Position numbers and translations under genes: made by a program. Positions 54,814 through 64,000 of a stretch of 64,000 nucleotides of DNA are shown piece by piece. Source of the DNA: Patagioenas fasciata (lineage: Eukaryota > Chordata > Aves > Columbiformes > Columbidae); assembly GCF_037038585.1 (NCBI RefSeq), contig NC_092525.1, positions 32,266,367 to 32,330,366 of the forward strand, read 5' to 3'. How positions within the stretch are numbered: the first letter of the stretch is position 1; every line of letters starts with the position of its first letter. Below the pieces are notes generated by a model. That model did no database searches. It saw only the letters and a list, made by a program, of their open reading frames with translations, and was not told the origin of the DNA.

Positions 54814-57648
54814 CTGGGGGAGCAAGGAGATCTGGTGAGACACTTCCTGGTCTTGCACTCTGTTCCTGAGATGAGATTTAGGGGGTCTGGAGAGCTCCCC
54901 TATGCTACCTAAAACAACAAAGCATCATCCATCATCCCAGAGAAAAACTAAACCAGTAAACCCATTCTATCTCTAGTGAGAGGAAAAAAGGTGGGGGAAG
55001 GGAAGGAGAACTGCAGGATAAGCTTTAGACACAAGTGATTTTCTTTCCTCTCTTGTGTGTTTCCTGATTCACATTAAAGCGTTATCTTTTCCCTGAAGTT
55101 TGCTTTGAAAGGCAAGGCACTGATGCACACAGAATAGCTGCACCGCGTACTGCAACACCCATACAAAGACAGAAAACCTGAAAGAATTTGCCAGAGAAAA
55201 AAATGTTTTCTCAATGTAAGAGATTTCTCTGCCTTCTAGATAAGATCAACAAAAGGCATAATTATTTGTTGCCCTCCCCACAAGAAGAAATAATAGCACA
55301 CACTTATTTTGAAGTGCTTCTTCCCAAACCTTGGAAACAATGTAAATAGGACTGTGAATTCATAAAGTGTACAATCAAAAACCCTGATAATCCTATTTCA
55401 TGAGGAAAAGAAGGGCAGAGAACTGCAGGGCAGGATAGCCGGTGGCCAGCCAGCCTGGAAGCACCACCTCTCACAGCTGCCCAACACTGGTTCCAAAGAT
55501 CTCCCTTGCTTGTAACTGTGACAAACCTTCAAAGTTCTGGCTGAACTTTTCTACATGGGGGAAATACATTCTGAAAAACTTCAAATTAAGTGATTCATCT
55601 GGTTCAGCTATGGAGCTAGAAACATGTTTTGCCCCTAAAGAATTCAAGCTACTTTTAGTCTGTCATCATCGTGCAACAGAATGGGGACAGGCAATGGCTG
55701 CTATTTTTGATGGAGCTTTGCTGGAGAGCAGGACTTGGAAACGAATGGAATGAGATAAGACATTTTTCTCCTCTCTCACGGGCAGACACGCCCGCTGGTA
55801 GCACCGAGTAGGCAGACAGGCCTGTTCCAAACCTGGCACAGCACGGCCTCATTAGCAGAATAAAGTGTGCAAATTAATACAGATGCCTACGGCTCACCAC
55901 AGCCTGCTTGCTCTGATCCCGCCCCACATCAGCCCCAACTCAACGCTGGTCACAAACAACACGGTTGGAAAAATAAAATGGACGTTTCCGTCTGCCCACA
56001 AACCACCATGGGAACATGTCGATGGCTCACAGGCCAAGAGGAGGCTGAAAGGGGCTCAGTAACTCAAGGTGTCATCTCCATTCAGGTTAAACGCACAAGC
56101 TGCTGTCTGCAGAACCAAATGCCCCAAATACCTGAGTATATGAAGAAACTGTTAACTAATTTGGAAGTGAGCTCAACAGTTGTAAAATGGAACATCAAAC
56201 AAAGTTTGATTGTCAGATATTTAGTTTTTACATTAAAAAACACTCAAAAGACACCACGAGAGAGGAAAAAATCAAGAGGAGAACAAATATGATCCAAAGT
56301 TTCAGCTCAAAGAACTTTTTTGCAGTTAAATTGCATCCTCAGGTAAAAAAATGTTCTTCATACTATCAAGATAAGAAAAAAGAAACCCAAAACACAACAT
56401 AGCGACAGATTCAAACAGACCACATAGTTTCAGGGTCTTCCACGTCAGATATTTGAACCTTGCCTAAAAAAATCAGTGATAGTGCTGCTGAGTCCTCGGC
56501 TAAAGCCACACTGCTATCAGGAACAGACTGCTGCCACTGAAATGCAAAGTTCCTTTAAACGGCAACTTACACACCTGGTTAGTATTAATATCTCTACTTT
56601 GTCACTTGCTGTGTACACATACGCAGGCACGTCGCAAGAAGAGCCACAGGCCACAAATGCATTGCAAAGAGCAAGTTTTATTTTAGTTACCTCTCTACTG
56701 GGGGATCTTCAAAGGTAGAGGTGACACCAGCGGGGACGCAGGCACTGGTCAGTTCAGCCCTGCTGGAGGATCACTGGGCCTGCTGAGCTCACCTGTATTT
56801 CAAGGCTGCAGGCAGGCGCAGCCTCCCGCTCTTTCTCACAACAAAGCAGGAATCTCAGCCATAGTGATAATGTGCCTGGAGTTTCTCACAGGCCTACATT
56901 GTCTAACACAGAGGTTCTACTCATCAAGCACATAAGGTAAGTAAAACAATTAGTGTGATGTATGTGCTTTTTCTACAGAGAGGTGCAAGTCACTTGAGCG
57001 TATTTACATTTAACTAACCTCCTCGCCGATCTGGCGCTACGTTCCCATACACTTAGGAAAAGCCAGTGTGGCTGGATTGAGTCTGCAGCGAGCTGGTGTT
57101 TCCTACGGACACCCAGCGAACCCGCCTGTCCCGGACGGGGCGCGGACTCACGCAGCGGAGCGGCGGTTTGCGCTGCCTGTGCCGTCCCGGCCGCCGGTGC
57201 CGTCCCGGCCGCCGGCGCCACCGGACACCCCGCCGTGCGGCCCGGTCCGGCCCAGCACGCGCGCCCAGCTGCGTTCCAGCTGCAGCCGCAGCGCGCGGGA
57301 GCCGCACACGAGCGGCGGGGCCGGGCGCGCGCGAGGTGCTGTCCCGCGGGGATCCCCGGGTGGCCGCAGCCGCCGGGACGCGGGAGGAAAGACACACTTC
57401 GCCGCCCCGCGAGGAGCCGCCGCTCCGACCGGCCCCGCGGGGATCAGCCGCGACTGAGGCGGGGGGAACAGAGCGGGATCTCCCCCGGGGCGAGCAGGCC
57501 GCGCCGGGTCGGGTCGGGTCCGGCCCGTCCCCGCGGTGGGGCCACGCGGTGCCGGGGCCCTCGGGCTGCCATGGCCGCAGATCACCGGGTGCGGGGGGCG
57601 GGCGGGGCCGGGGACCGCGGGGGGACTCACGCGGGGGGACTCACTCAC
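54814..57648 (-). other. CDC7 intron 1 (predicted)
   Basis: About 2.8 kb between the non-coding first exon in the CpG island and the exon carrying the ATG. The left end is the firm acceptor at 54814; the right end depends on which GTGAGT donor in the island is used. The short open frames inside show no recognised protein, and I see no repeat of note. Confidence 0.5.
57179..57220. repeat. 18-bp GC tandem repeat
   Basis: The unit GTGCCGTCCCGGCCGCCG occurs twice exactly (57179-57196 and 57197-57214), then continues partly as GCGCC. It lies in the island, outside the CCAAT cluster, and is probably a small length-variable repeat. Confidence 0.8.
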
Positions 57649-57690
57649 GCGGACGCCGCGACGCACCGGAGTTTTGCCTGCTGCCGCCTT
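57649..57690 (-). other. CDC7: Predicted CDC7 non-coding exon 1 (3' end)
   Basis: Exon 2 starts at a clear acceptor before the ATG, so a 5' exon must exist. On the minus strand just downstream of the CCAAT/E2F cluster lie strong donors: CCGC|GTGAGT at 57648, an overlapping copy at 57644 and another at 57630. The first would leave a short exon ending at 57649. A further GTGAGT at 57151 is a less likely alternative. The transcription start is a guess. Confidence 0.35.
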
Positions 57691-57787
57691 TCGCCGACCG
57701 CGCCTCCGCGGCCAATCCCGGCCCTCGACGGAAGCCACCCCCCCGACCAATGGGACTGCCGCCCGGAGGAAGGCGTGCTGCTATTGG
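57689..57787. promoter_or_regulatory. Core promoter elements: three CCAAT boxes and an E2F-like site
   Basis: CCAAT reads forward at 57712-57716 and 57747-57751, and inverted (ATTGG) at 57783-57787, spaced 35 and 36 bp. TTTCGCC at 57689-57695 (GGCGAAA on the CDC7 strand) resembles an E2F site. There is no TATA box. NF-Y boxes in series with E2F are typical of cell-cycle gene promoters, which fits CDC7 on the minus strand with initiation below about 57690. The same boxes could drive a divergent plus-strand transcript. Binding is inferred. Confidence 0.6.
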
Positions 57788-57870
57788 CCGGACGGCAGAG
57801 AGGCCCGCCCAGAGCGGCGGCCGGCGGCGCGCGGGGCGGCAGGGGGCCGGGTGGGCTCGGGCCTGTGCGG

Positions 57871-58018
57871 ATGGCGGGGCCGACCCTGGTCGCGGAGCTG
57901 GGGGCGCAGCGCGGGGGCCAGGGCCGGGCCGGGCCGGGGGGCTTGCTGCCTGAGGCTCGTAACGGACATCGTGTGGTGGGGAACGAGGGATCCGCGATCA
58001 GCCAGCGCTGTGCGGGCG
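57871..58018 (+). other. Possible divergent first exon (plus strand)
   Basis: An ATG at 57871 (MAGPTLVAEL..., 49 codons plus one base) runs to GGGCG|GTGAGC at 58018/58019, a good donor. It lies 84 bp beyond the last CCAAT box, as a divergent transcript would. The peptide is not recognised, and no downstream exon could be linked to it. It may be a non-coding divergent RNA or nothing. It does not match the HFM1 N-terminus as I know it. Confidence 0.2.
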
Positions 58019-58879
58019 GTGAGCGGTGCCTCGGGGCCGCCCCGCCGTGCCCGCCCTGGCAGGAGCCTGCGGGGCCGCGGCCGGTGCGTCCCGTAACTCG
58101 GAGCCGTGCGGGCCCGGCGCGCCCAGGGCTGGAGCTGTGCGAGACGTTCGTGCTCTGTACGGCAACACTCAGCCCTTGGAAATTGTCTTTTCTACGTGTG
58201 ATTATTGCGAAATAATTACAGTGCCTGGAGAAGACCTTGTTCTCATTAGCTCTGCTATAAATTCAGTTAAATAATGGAGGGTCCATGAAGCTGCTTTCCA
58301 CTCACACCAGTGTTGGTGGAAAGCAGAACTTGGCTCGCTGCTTTGTCTTATTGTTTGATTATGAAACAAAAGGGATTGCACAGATTAAAAATTAAAAACC
58401 CGCCTCTTGATTCTAGTCTGTACTGTAGCCACTGACTGACAATGAGCAGGAGTAGGAAAAGAGGCTCTTTATTGGAATTATGTTTTGCTATTGTTTGAAG
58501 TTGTGGGATTTTGCTGAAGCCAATGCAATTGCATGTATGTAAATAATTTAGCACTTTTGTCTTCCATCCATTTTGGTCATGATTTCTTTAATTTTAAATT
58601 TAAAAAAGAATATTGCTACTTGTTAAAGACTAGCTCTCCTGTGCTGGATAACACACAGGTCTCTTGTTTGCTAGATTATGAACCATAATACTTCATGCAG
58701 AGATACCCAACTGCACCCCTGGTTCAATAACAACCGTGCCTGCAATTGCCGAAGTTCCCAAGGCAACATCTAACTTGTGTATTACCTTATAATAAGCTGC
58801 TCTTAGGTTAACAAAAGACTTAAAAGCAGAAAGAGGTTCCCCCATTTTGCTAACTTGTGTAGTCTCCTATTACGCTCCT

Positions 58880-58952
58880 GCTCTGGTGGGGGGACTGGAC
58901 CAGATGATCTTTTGAGGTCCCTTCCAATCCCTAACGTTCTGTGATTTTGTGA
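58880..58952 (+). mobile_element. CR1 LINE 3' tail
   Basis: GGACTGGACCAGATGATCTT, then GAGGTCCCTTCCAATCCCTA and a decayed ATTCTGTG-like terminal repeat. A diverged, 5'-truncated CR1 copy just outside the CpG island. Confidence 0.85.
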
Positions 58953-60837
58953 ACTTGCTGAGCTGCTTCGGTGCAGCAGCTTGAGATTTTGCCAAATTAG
59001 GTGTGCTAACTCTCAACAATTTCAGTTAAGGGTGACAGTATTTAAAAGCAGATTATAGAAAACCTTGATTAAATGAGGGATAATGACAGAATAATGCAGG
59101 CCAAATTCTCTTATTTCTTTTATCCATGTAATCTTAAAGAAGTTGGAAGGGCAGCATAAACATTCATGAGCACAGGCTTGTCCCAGTGCTAATGACAGGC
59201 GCTGTCATTCTAAATTAACCTCTTGGGACAATCTTACCTGCAGCCATCGCTGCATACGGAATTGAACCACTGATTATTTTTTCAAACTAATACTTGCAAA
59301 ATAGCTGGTAATTATTTATAAGTTGCATATTTAACTCAGCTGCCTCCTGGCCAGCTCAGGGTTTCAGCCAGCCTTGGCCTCCCTGCCTTGGAGCCGTCAT
59401 CATGTAGGACACTGACTCATCACCGTCCCTGTACAGCTCCCACTGCTGGCATTTCTGTCAGTCACATCCATCCGCCTTCTCCCCAGCACTTCAGCTGCAT
59501 TGATACACAGTGAGAAATCTGTTTCATTATATCTTCTGATCTAGACCCTGTCTTGCTGTGGTTTCTTTCCCTGCAATATCGCAATGTATATTGGTTCCAA
59601 CATCTAAAATAATTCTCATTTAGACCGAGGTCATTTATCTACCTTGATCACTTGTCTCCATTTCTTCCTTTCCTATTGATCCAAATATGTTCTGCTCTTT
59701 TGTGCTGTCTTTCTGGTGATTCTAGTTCTCCATCATGTCAAATTTACCTTTATTTGTTCTCACAAGCATAACTGCACTTGTAATATAACCTAATATTGTC
59801 TCTCATTTTATTGTCATACTCGTTATAGCCTGCCAAAAATACCAGCCTCGATGCTTGCCTTCATTTATCTCTTTAAAAAAGGCTTTTACCTTCTTGTTTC
59901 TCCTCTGTTTAAGGAGGAAGTTCAGTCGAATTGGTTGACTCTCCTCATACGAATATCTTCTCAAAAGTCACCTCTTCATCAGAGCATTTTTTCACGTACA
60001 TCTTCACAGCAGAGTGACAGATTATGAGCACCGTTTCCACTCTGTTTCCTCTGTACTTGCTTAAGTATCTCTATCTTATTTTTGCTTTATTCTGAATGAC
60101 TGTAGAACAATTGAAGGCACAGCTTCTGTGCATTTACTACAGCATGAGACACTCCTCTGTTGGCTTGGGTAAGCAGAGACCCATTCGTTGGTGGGGCAGA
60201 GAAAGCTCCATCTGCTCATTCAACAGCGAGCCTCCCATTCTAACAATGCACCCAGGTAGGAACTTCTCAGAAGGAAAGAAAACAAACTGCATCAACTGAA
60301 TATGACAAACAAAGCAGCACATCTAATGCTCTGCAAGACAAACTGCTGCACTGTCTTCTCCCGTGGCTTTACTTCTAGGTTGGATCTGAAGGATGAGAAG
60401 TCAAAAGACAAGCCAGGTCCATGCAGAACATTCCTTACAGCTGACAAAGCCCAGCTCTGGGAGCTCGCTGAGAAAGGATACAAACATTGCTGTGCGATCG
60501 CATCTACCCCTGACAGAATCCTTAGCTGAATCCGACTTCTTGTATCTGCTAACAGATGTAGAAGAACCCATGCCGACACTAGAGCATGTCTACTAATCTC
60601 TTCCTGGGTCAATTAAAGTAGTAGAAGTCTCCCTGCATTTGTACTGTCCTCCAGCTTTGGAAAAAAAGATAAGCAAGATCCAGGAAGATAGTTGATGAAC
60701 GTATCCAGCACAAACAGAGGTAGGAGATCCTTACATCCCCCTGCCGTCAAGATCATCTGCTCATAAGTTAGAATCTTAGAATTAGAAATCAGAAACAACT
60801 TAGAAAAGAGCAAATAAGAGAGGCATGTTCCCTAGCA

Positions 60838-60872
60838 GTAATAAATATATATATACATATACACATATATAC
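60838..60872. repeat. (TA)n-rich microsatellite
   Basis: AATAAATATATATATACATA, then TACACATATATAC. A short AT repeat in upstream intergenic DNA. Confidence 0.8.
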
Positions 60873-61689
60873 TAAATTCAGTTTTAACAATCATATACAC
60901 TGTTAAATGTGTTACTCAGTTTTCATTAGCCTAAATGCCACACGCTTTCCAACTTTTAATTCCTCTTTTTGTTAGGCAATGTGATTCTATGGCAAAACAT
61001 TCTCTCTTTAGCACTAGATTGAGACAAATCTCTTCATGCTATTGTGCCCTTTAGGAATACTGTCAAATTCAATCATTCAGGACTTGGGAGTCTTGCACTA
61101 ACATGAAGAGATTGATTTGAAAACCATGGGACTACAGTCCTTTTTTCTGTTTTTCATTTTCCATTTCTGTACCTTAACCATTTTACAGGAAAGCTGAGAT
61201 TGCCAGCTTTGCTCTCACATGCAAATGAGCCTTTCCCAACGCTGCGCAGCCCCGGAACAATGACTCAAATGTGTCAGTGTCTGTCTCTGCCAGTATCTTC
61301 TATCGGTTATATCTGAAATTTCAAGAATTATTGCAGTGTCAGAAAATACACCAGAATATAGCAGCCTCTACAGCCTATTTAAAGGGAGCTAAAAATAGAT
61401 ATAAAAATGACCTCGGGCAAAGATGCAGAGGAATTCTTGACCTTTTATAAACGGTGTCTTGTTCAAACAAAGTATGTTTTAATAAAATCAATAGAAGACA
61501 TATACCTAAGAATAAGAAATGTAGGCTCTCCTACAGAATGGAAAAGTTTGAAAAGGACTGATGGGTCAACTGATGACTTTGCTGTAGCAAAAAGGGTTAG
61601 TGCAAACCTTGACTTGGAGTGCACATTAATGGTGGCACTTTTTACCTCTATGTGCAAATTGCCAAGGGTGATTACGGCAGTGTGCACAG

Positions 61690-62170
61690 TTCTGATGCTC
61701 ATATTGCAAGATGGACACCAAAAAAACACGAGCATAGAGAAGAGCTACAAAATTATCTGAAACCAGAGAAAATGACGTGATTGAAGAGCTAGAATAACTT
61801 ATCCACTGGATAAAAAAGATTGAAAGGTGACTTGATAACACTTTATAAATATATGCACAGGAAAAAATATCAAATATAAGGGTCACTTGAACCTACTGAA
61901 GAGTGAAATAAGGAGAAATAATGCCTAGTAGCTGGGATCAAGTAAATTAGTGTAGTCTTCAGTACCTAATTCAGTACCACTGACAATAAATAATCCTTGG
62001 AACAAACAGTTAAGGGCTGTGGTTGATTCCTTGCCTCTTGATGTCTCCAGATTGAGACTCAATGCCTTCCTGGAAAGTACAGGCTGGCCAGAAACAGACT
62101 ATGTTGTGTTTGAGAACAGCAGGCTCAGTTCAGGGTTAAATAGAGTTGCCTGTAATGTTCAGGAGATCAG
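61690..62170 (+). mobile_element. Old CR1/L3-like LINE 3' region
   Basis: In one frame 61690-61750 reads CAQF, stop, CSYCKMD, then RRATKL, matching the CR1 C-terminal pattern. It is followed by AAAGGTGACTTGATAACACT with TATAAATATATGCACAGG (the RLRGDLI / YKYL region), and later GGGCTGTGGTTGATTCCTTG and GATTGAGACTCAATGCCTTC. The order matches the 3' part of ancient CR1 copies seen in birds, turtles and crocodilians. Several stops and indels make it inactive. The 117-codon frame at 61407-61760 overlaps it and is probably fortuitous. Confidence 0.7.
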
Positions 62171-64000
62171 ACCATATACGTCCATAGTACCTCTTTTCAA
62201 GACTTCATAAATAAATTTCTATACTTTATAAACTCTCCAAAATCCCTATAAACCCCTTCTTCCTCCAAGCACCCCAGATCTGGTTTTCCTTTCCGTGTAC
62301 GCCTGTTCCGTGTGTGACTCTCGTGTCCCAGTTGTGCAGCGCTGTGGCCAGAAAAACATCTGTGGCAGGTACTGGTGAGAAGACAGCACCCAGCTCATAT
62401 CCCAGGCTGCTCCACAGCTCAGGAGCAGTTTCTGAAGCCATGTCCCCGGCCCATGCTGTGTTTGCCCCAGGAGAATGCGCTTCATCCCGCTCAGCTCTTT
62501 CTACCCAAATCCAGTCCTTCCACACTCAAACACTGCCGGCTGCTGAGGGCTCGCCTCAGCAGACGATTGAGACTACAGCCAAAAGCAAAGTGAGATAGCT
62601 GGTTTGGGGTTGTGCTTCACAGACTTTTTCAGCCTTTAGACAAAATTAAAATAGATAAAAACAAAGCTTTCCTCACCAGCAATGACCCATTTAAAATAAT
62701 TCAAATGTTCTTATATATGCTATAGCTTTTGGGATTGTTTGGAACCTAACAGGAATACTGGGCTTGGCCAAACTGGTACCCACGGAACCAAGGAGAAAAC
62801 TGGCATCTTACAGGTATTAGCCGAGTGCTTTCCCTTTCCCCATGCTGTATATTGTATTTACTTGGAGCATCTGTTTGAATGTAGAATTACAATTGTCTTT
62901 GTTGTTCTCTATATTTTACCCACATATGAGGCTTTTCTCATGGTTAAATAAGAGATTCTGTTCTCCTAATAGATATGCAGATAACACTGTGCTTTTGCTC
63001 CACTATCTGACATAAGGCTGAATCTGGTAACCTCACTCCCTGAATAATTGTGTTGTCACTGGGAATACTCACACATGTAAAATGAGCAGGACTTGGCCCT
63101 TTGGTCGTATTTTTGTAATAAAAGATAAAATGAGATTTTTAGGAAACTGCAACTTATGACCATAATATTTATGAGGCTGTCAGAACCGCACTGTAAAAAT
63201 TCATATTATTTAATTCTTCACTCTGACACTAAAGCATCGTTTCATTTATATGCAAATAAGAATATACTCTACTGCTGTTTCTTCACTGAAGAAGCTGTTT
63301 GAATTATTCACATTTTATTAATAAAGCTTCATAAATAAGTATTTTTTCTGCTCAATTGGTAGTGGCCAGGGGAGAGAATCTATTTATCAGACTTTGTTAT
63401 TATGAGCTTCATAACAAAATATGAAGATTTATGGAGTACATAATTAGATGTTATGTGATCGTAATGGAAACATTGGGTTATCCAGATGAAATACTCTATG
63501 CACTTCTCCTTGGCAGAGACGCTTTCTAGAAAATGGACTAAACCTAAGTTCCAAGAACTGCCGGTGAAAGGAACAGAGCAATTTAATATGATTTTTTGAT
63601 GATACACACTGAAATAATTTTGTATAATGAAAAGACGCCTAGGAAAGACCGTAGGGTATGCCAGGGAGAAGCATGTGGGGAAAATGCTGTCCCTCCTCTG
63701 GACAGAGGTGCTGGGCTGCAGACCTGGGATTAACTGCATCTGTGGCAGTACAAGGCACAGCCTGAAACTGCCTTTAAACCATCACGTCAGTGTCCAGCAT
63801 TCAATGTTCCCTTCTGGCACAGAATGTGGTCAGAGGACTCCCGTGGTGAACCCAGTTCCACCTGTGCTGCAAAGGGGGCTGCCGATGGGACTGAGCCCCG
63901 GCACTGAACTCCAGTTCAGGACAGCCAGGTCTGCAGCCTCCTGGTGGGTTTAGGCACAACAGGGATGCCTTGATGGGCCATAACAAAACATCTGTTTAGC
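62171..64000. other. Upstream intergenic DNA, right edge
   Basis: AT-rich with a mildly GC-richer start (62.25-62.6 kb) and end (63.65-63.95 kb). Frames of 61-119 codons overlap on both strands and match no family I know. Confidence 0.5.

Larger units (their letters stand above)
57080..58150. promoter_or_regulatory. CpG island at the CDC7 5' end
   Basis: About 1.07 kb of very GC-rich, CpG-dense sequence in otherwise AT-rich surroundings. It lies 2.3-3.4 kb upstream of the CDC7 exon with the start codon and must hold the CDC7 promoter and first exon. Stops are rare here, so long frames occur on both strands (up to 326 codons on plus, 200 on minus). I do not treat those as genes. Confidence 0.9.
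58216..61689. other. Upstream intergenic DNA
   Basis: The boundary of the CpG island is followed by AT-rich sequence with a CR1 tail (58.88 kb) and a TA repeat (60.84 kb). Short frames near 60.3-60.6 kb on both strands overlap each other and are not recognised. No first exon of HFM1, the expected divergent neighbour, is visible. Confidence 0.5.

Noticed and set aside
57148-57750. 200-codon minus-strand frame covering the CDC7 promoter
   Set aside because: Compositional artefact. The CDC7 start codon is firmly placed in the exon at 54665-54813.
57096-57953. 285-codon plus-strand frame in the CpG island
   Set aside because: Same compositional artefact. It also crosses the CCAAT cluster and the predicted CDC7 first exon.
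57235-58215. 326-codon plus-strand frame in the CpG island
   Set aside because: GC-driven lack of stops; arginine-, glycine-, proline- and alanine-rich translation; equally long frames overlap it in other frames and on the other strand.
60302-60529. 75-codon plus-strand frame with an acidic/basic middle
   Set aside because: Briefly considered as an exon of the divergent neighbour, but a longer minus-strand frame overlaps it and no HFM1 motif is present.
61407-61760. 117-codon plus-strand frame
   Set aside because: Its 3' half runs over the decayed CR1-like LINE in a different frame from the LINE protein.

Overview
This is vertebrate nuclear DNA, most likely avian. The evidence is AT-rich intergenic sequence, one multi-exon gene with compact introns, a CpG-island promoter, and short CR1-type LINE tails ending in the ATTCTATG repeat that is characteristic of sauropsid and especially bird genomes. 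There is no operon structure, and nearly all open frames outside the one gene look like chance frames.

The one gene I can reconstruct is CDC7, the DBF4-dependent S-phase kinase, on the minus strand. Eleven coding exons run from the ATG at 54758 to the stop at 40482. All junctions have GT/AG ends and compatible phases. The assembled CDS is 1689 nt (562 codons plus stop), close to the 574 residues of human CDC7. The glycine loop, catalytic lysine, HRD and DFG motifs, a four-cysteine cluster in the kinase insert, the APE motif and the C-terminal tail are all visible. A 5'UTR exon segment begins at 54813. The promoter and a predicted non-coding first exon lie in a CpG island at about 57.08-58.15 kb, which holds three CCAAT boxes about 36 bp apart and an E2F-like site. 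The island also holds a possible divergent plus-strand first exon (57871-58018).

Layout: 1-39.7 kb is intergenic DNA downstream of CDC7, with a complex tandem/inverted repeat (6.94-7.61 kb), CR1 fragments (17.41 and 38.05 kb), an unexplained 207-codon frame (27.66-28.28 kb), a GC-rich patch (32.85-33.5 kb), an exon-like frame facing CDC7 (39.1 kb) and scattered low-complexity DNA. 39.7-54.8 kb is the CDC7 body, including a small GC/CpG-rich patch in the intron after exon 6 (47.44-47.66 kb). 54.8-57.65 kb is intron 1. 58.2-64 kb is upstream intergenic DNA with a CR1 tail (58.88 kb) and an older, diverged CR1-like LINE 3' region (61.69-62.17 kb).

In mammals CDC7 lies between TGFBR3 (convergent, at its 3' side) and HFM1 (divergent, at its 5' side). 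If that order holds here, TGFBR3 would end on the plus strand near or before the left edge and HFM1 would start beyond the right edge. I could not recognise coding sequence of either gene in this window.
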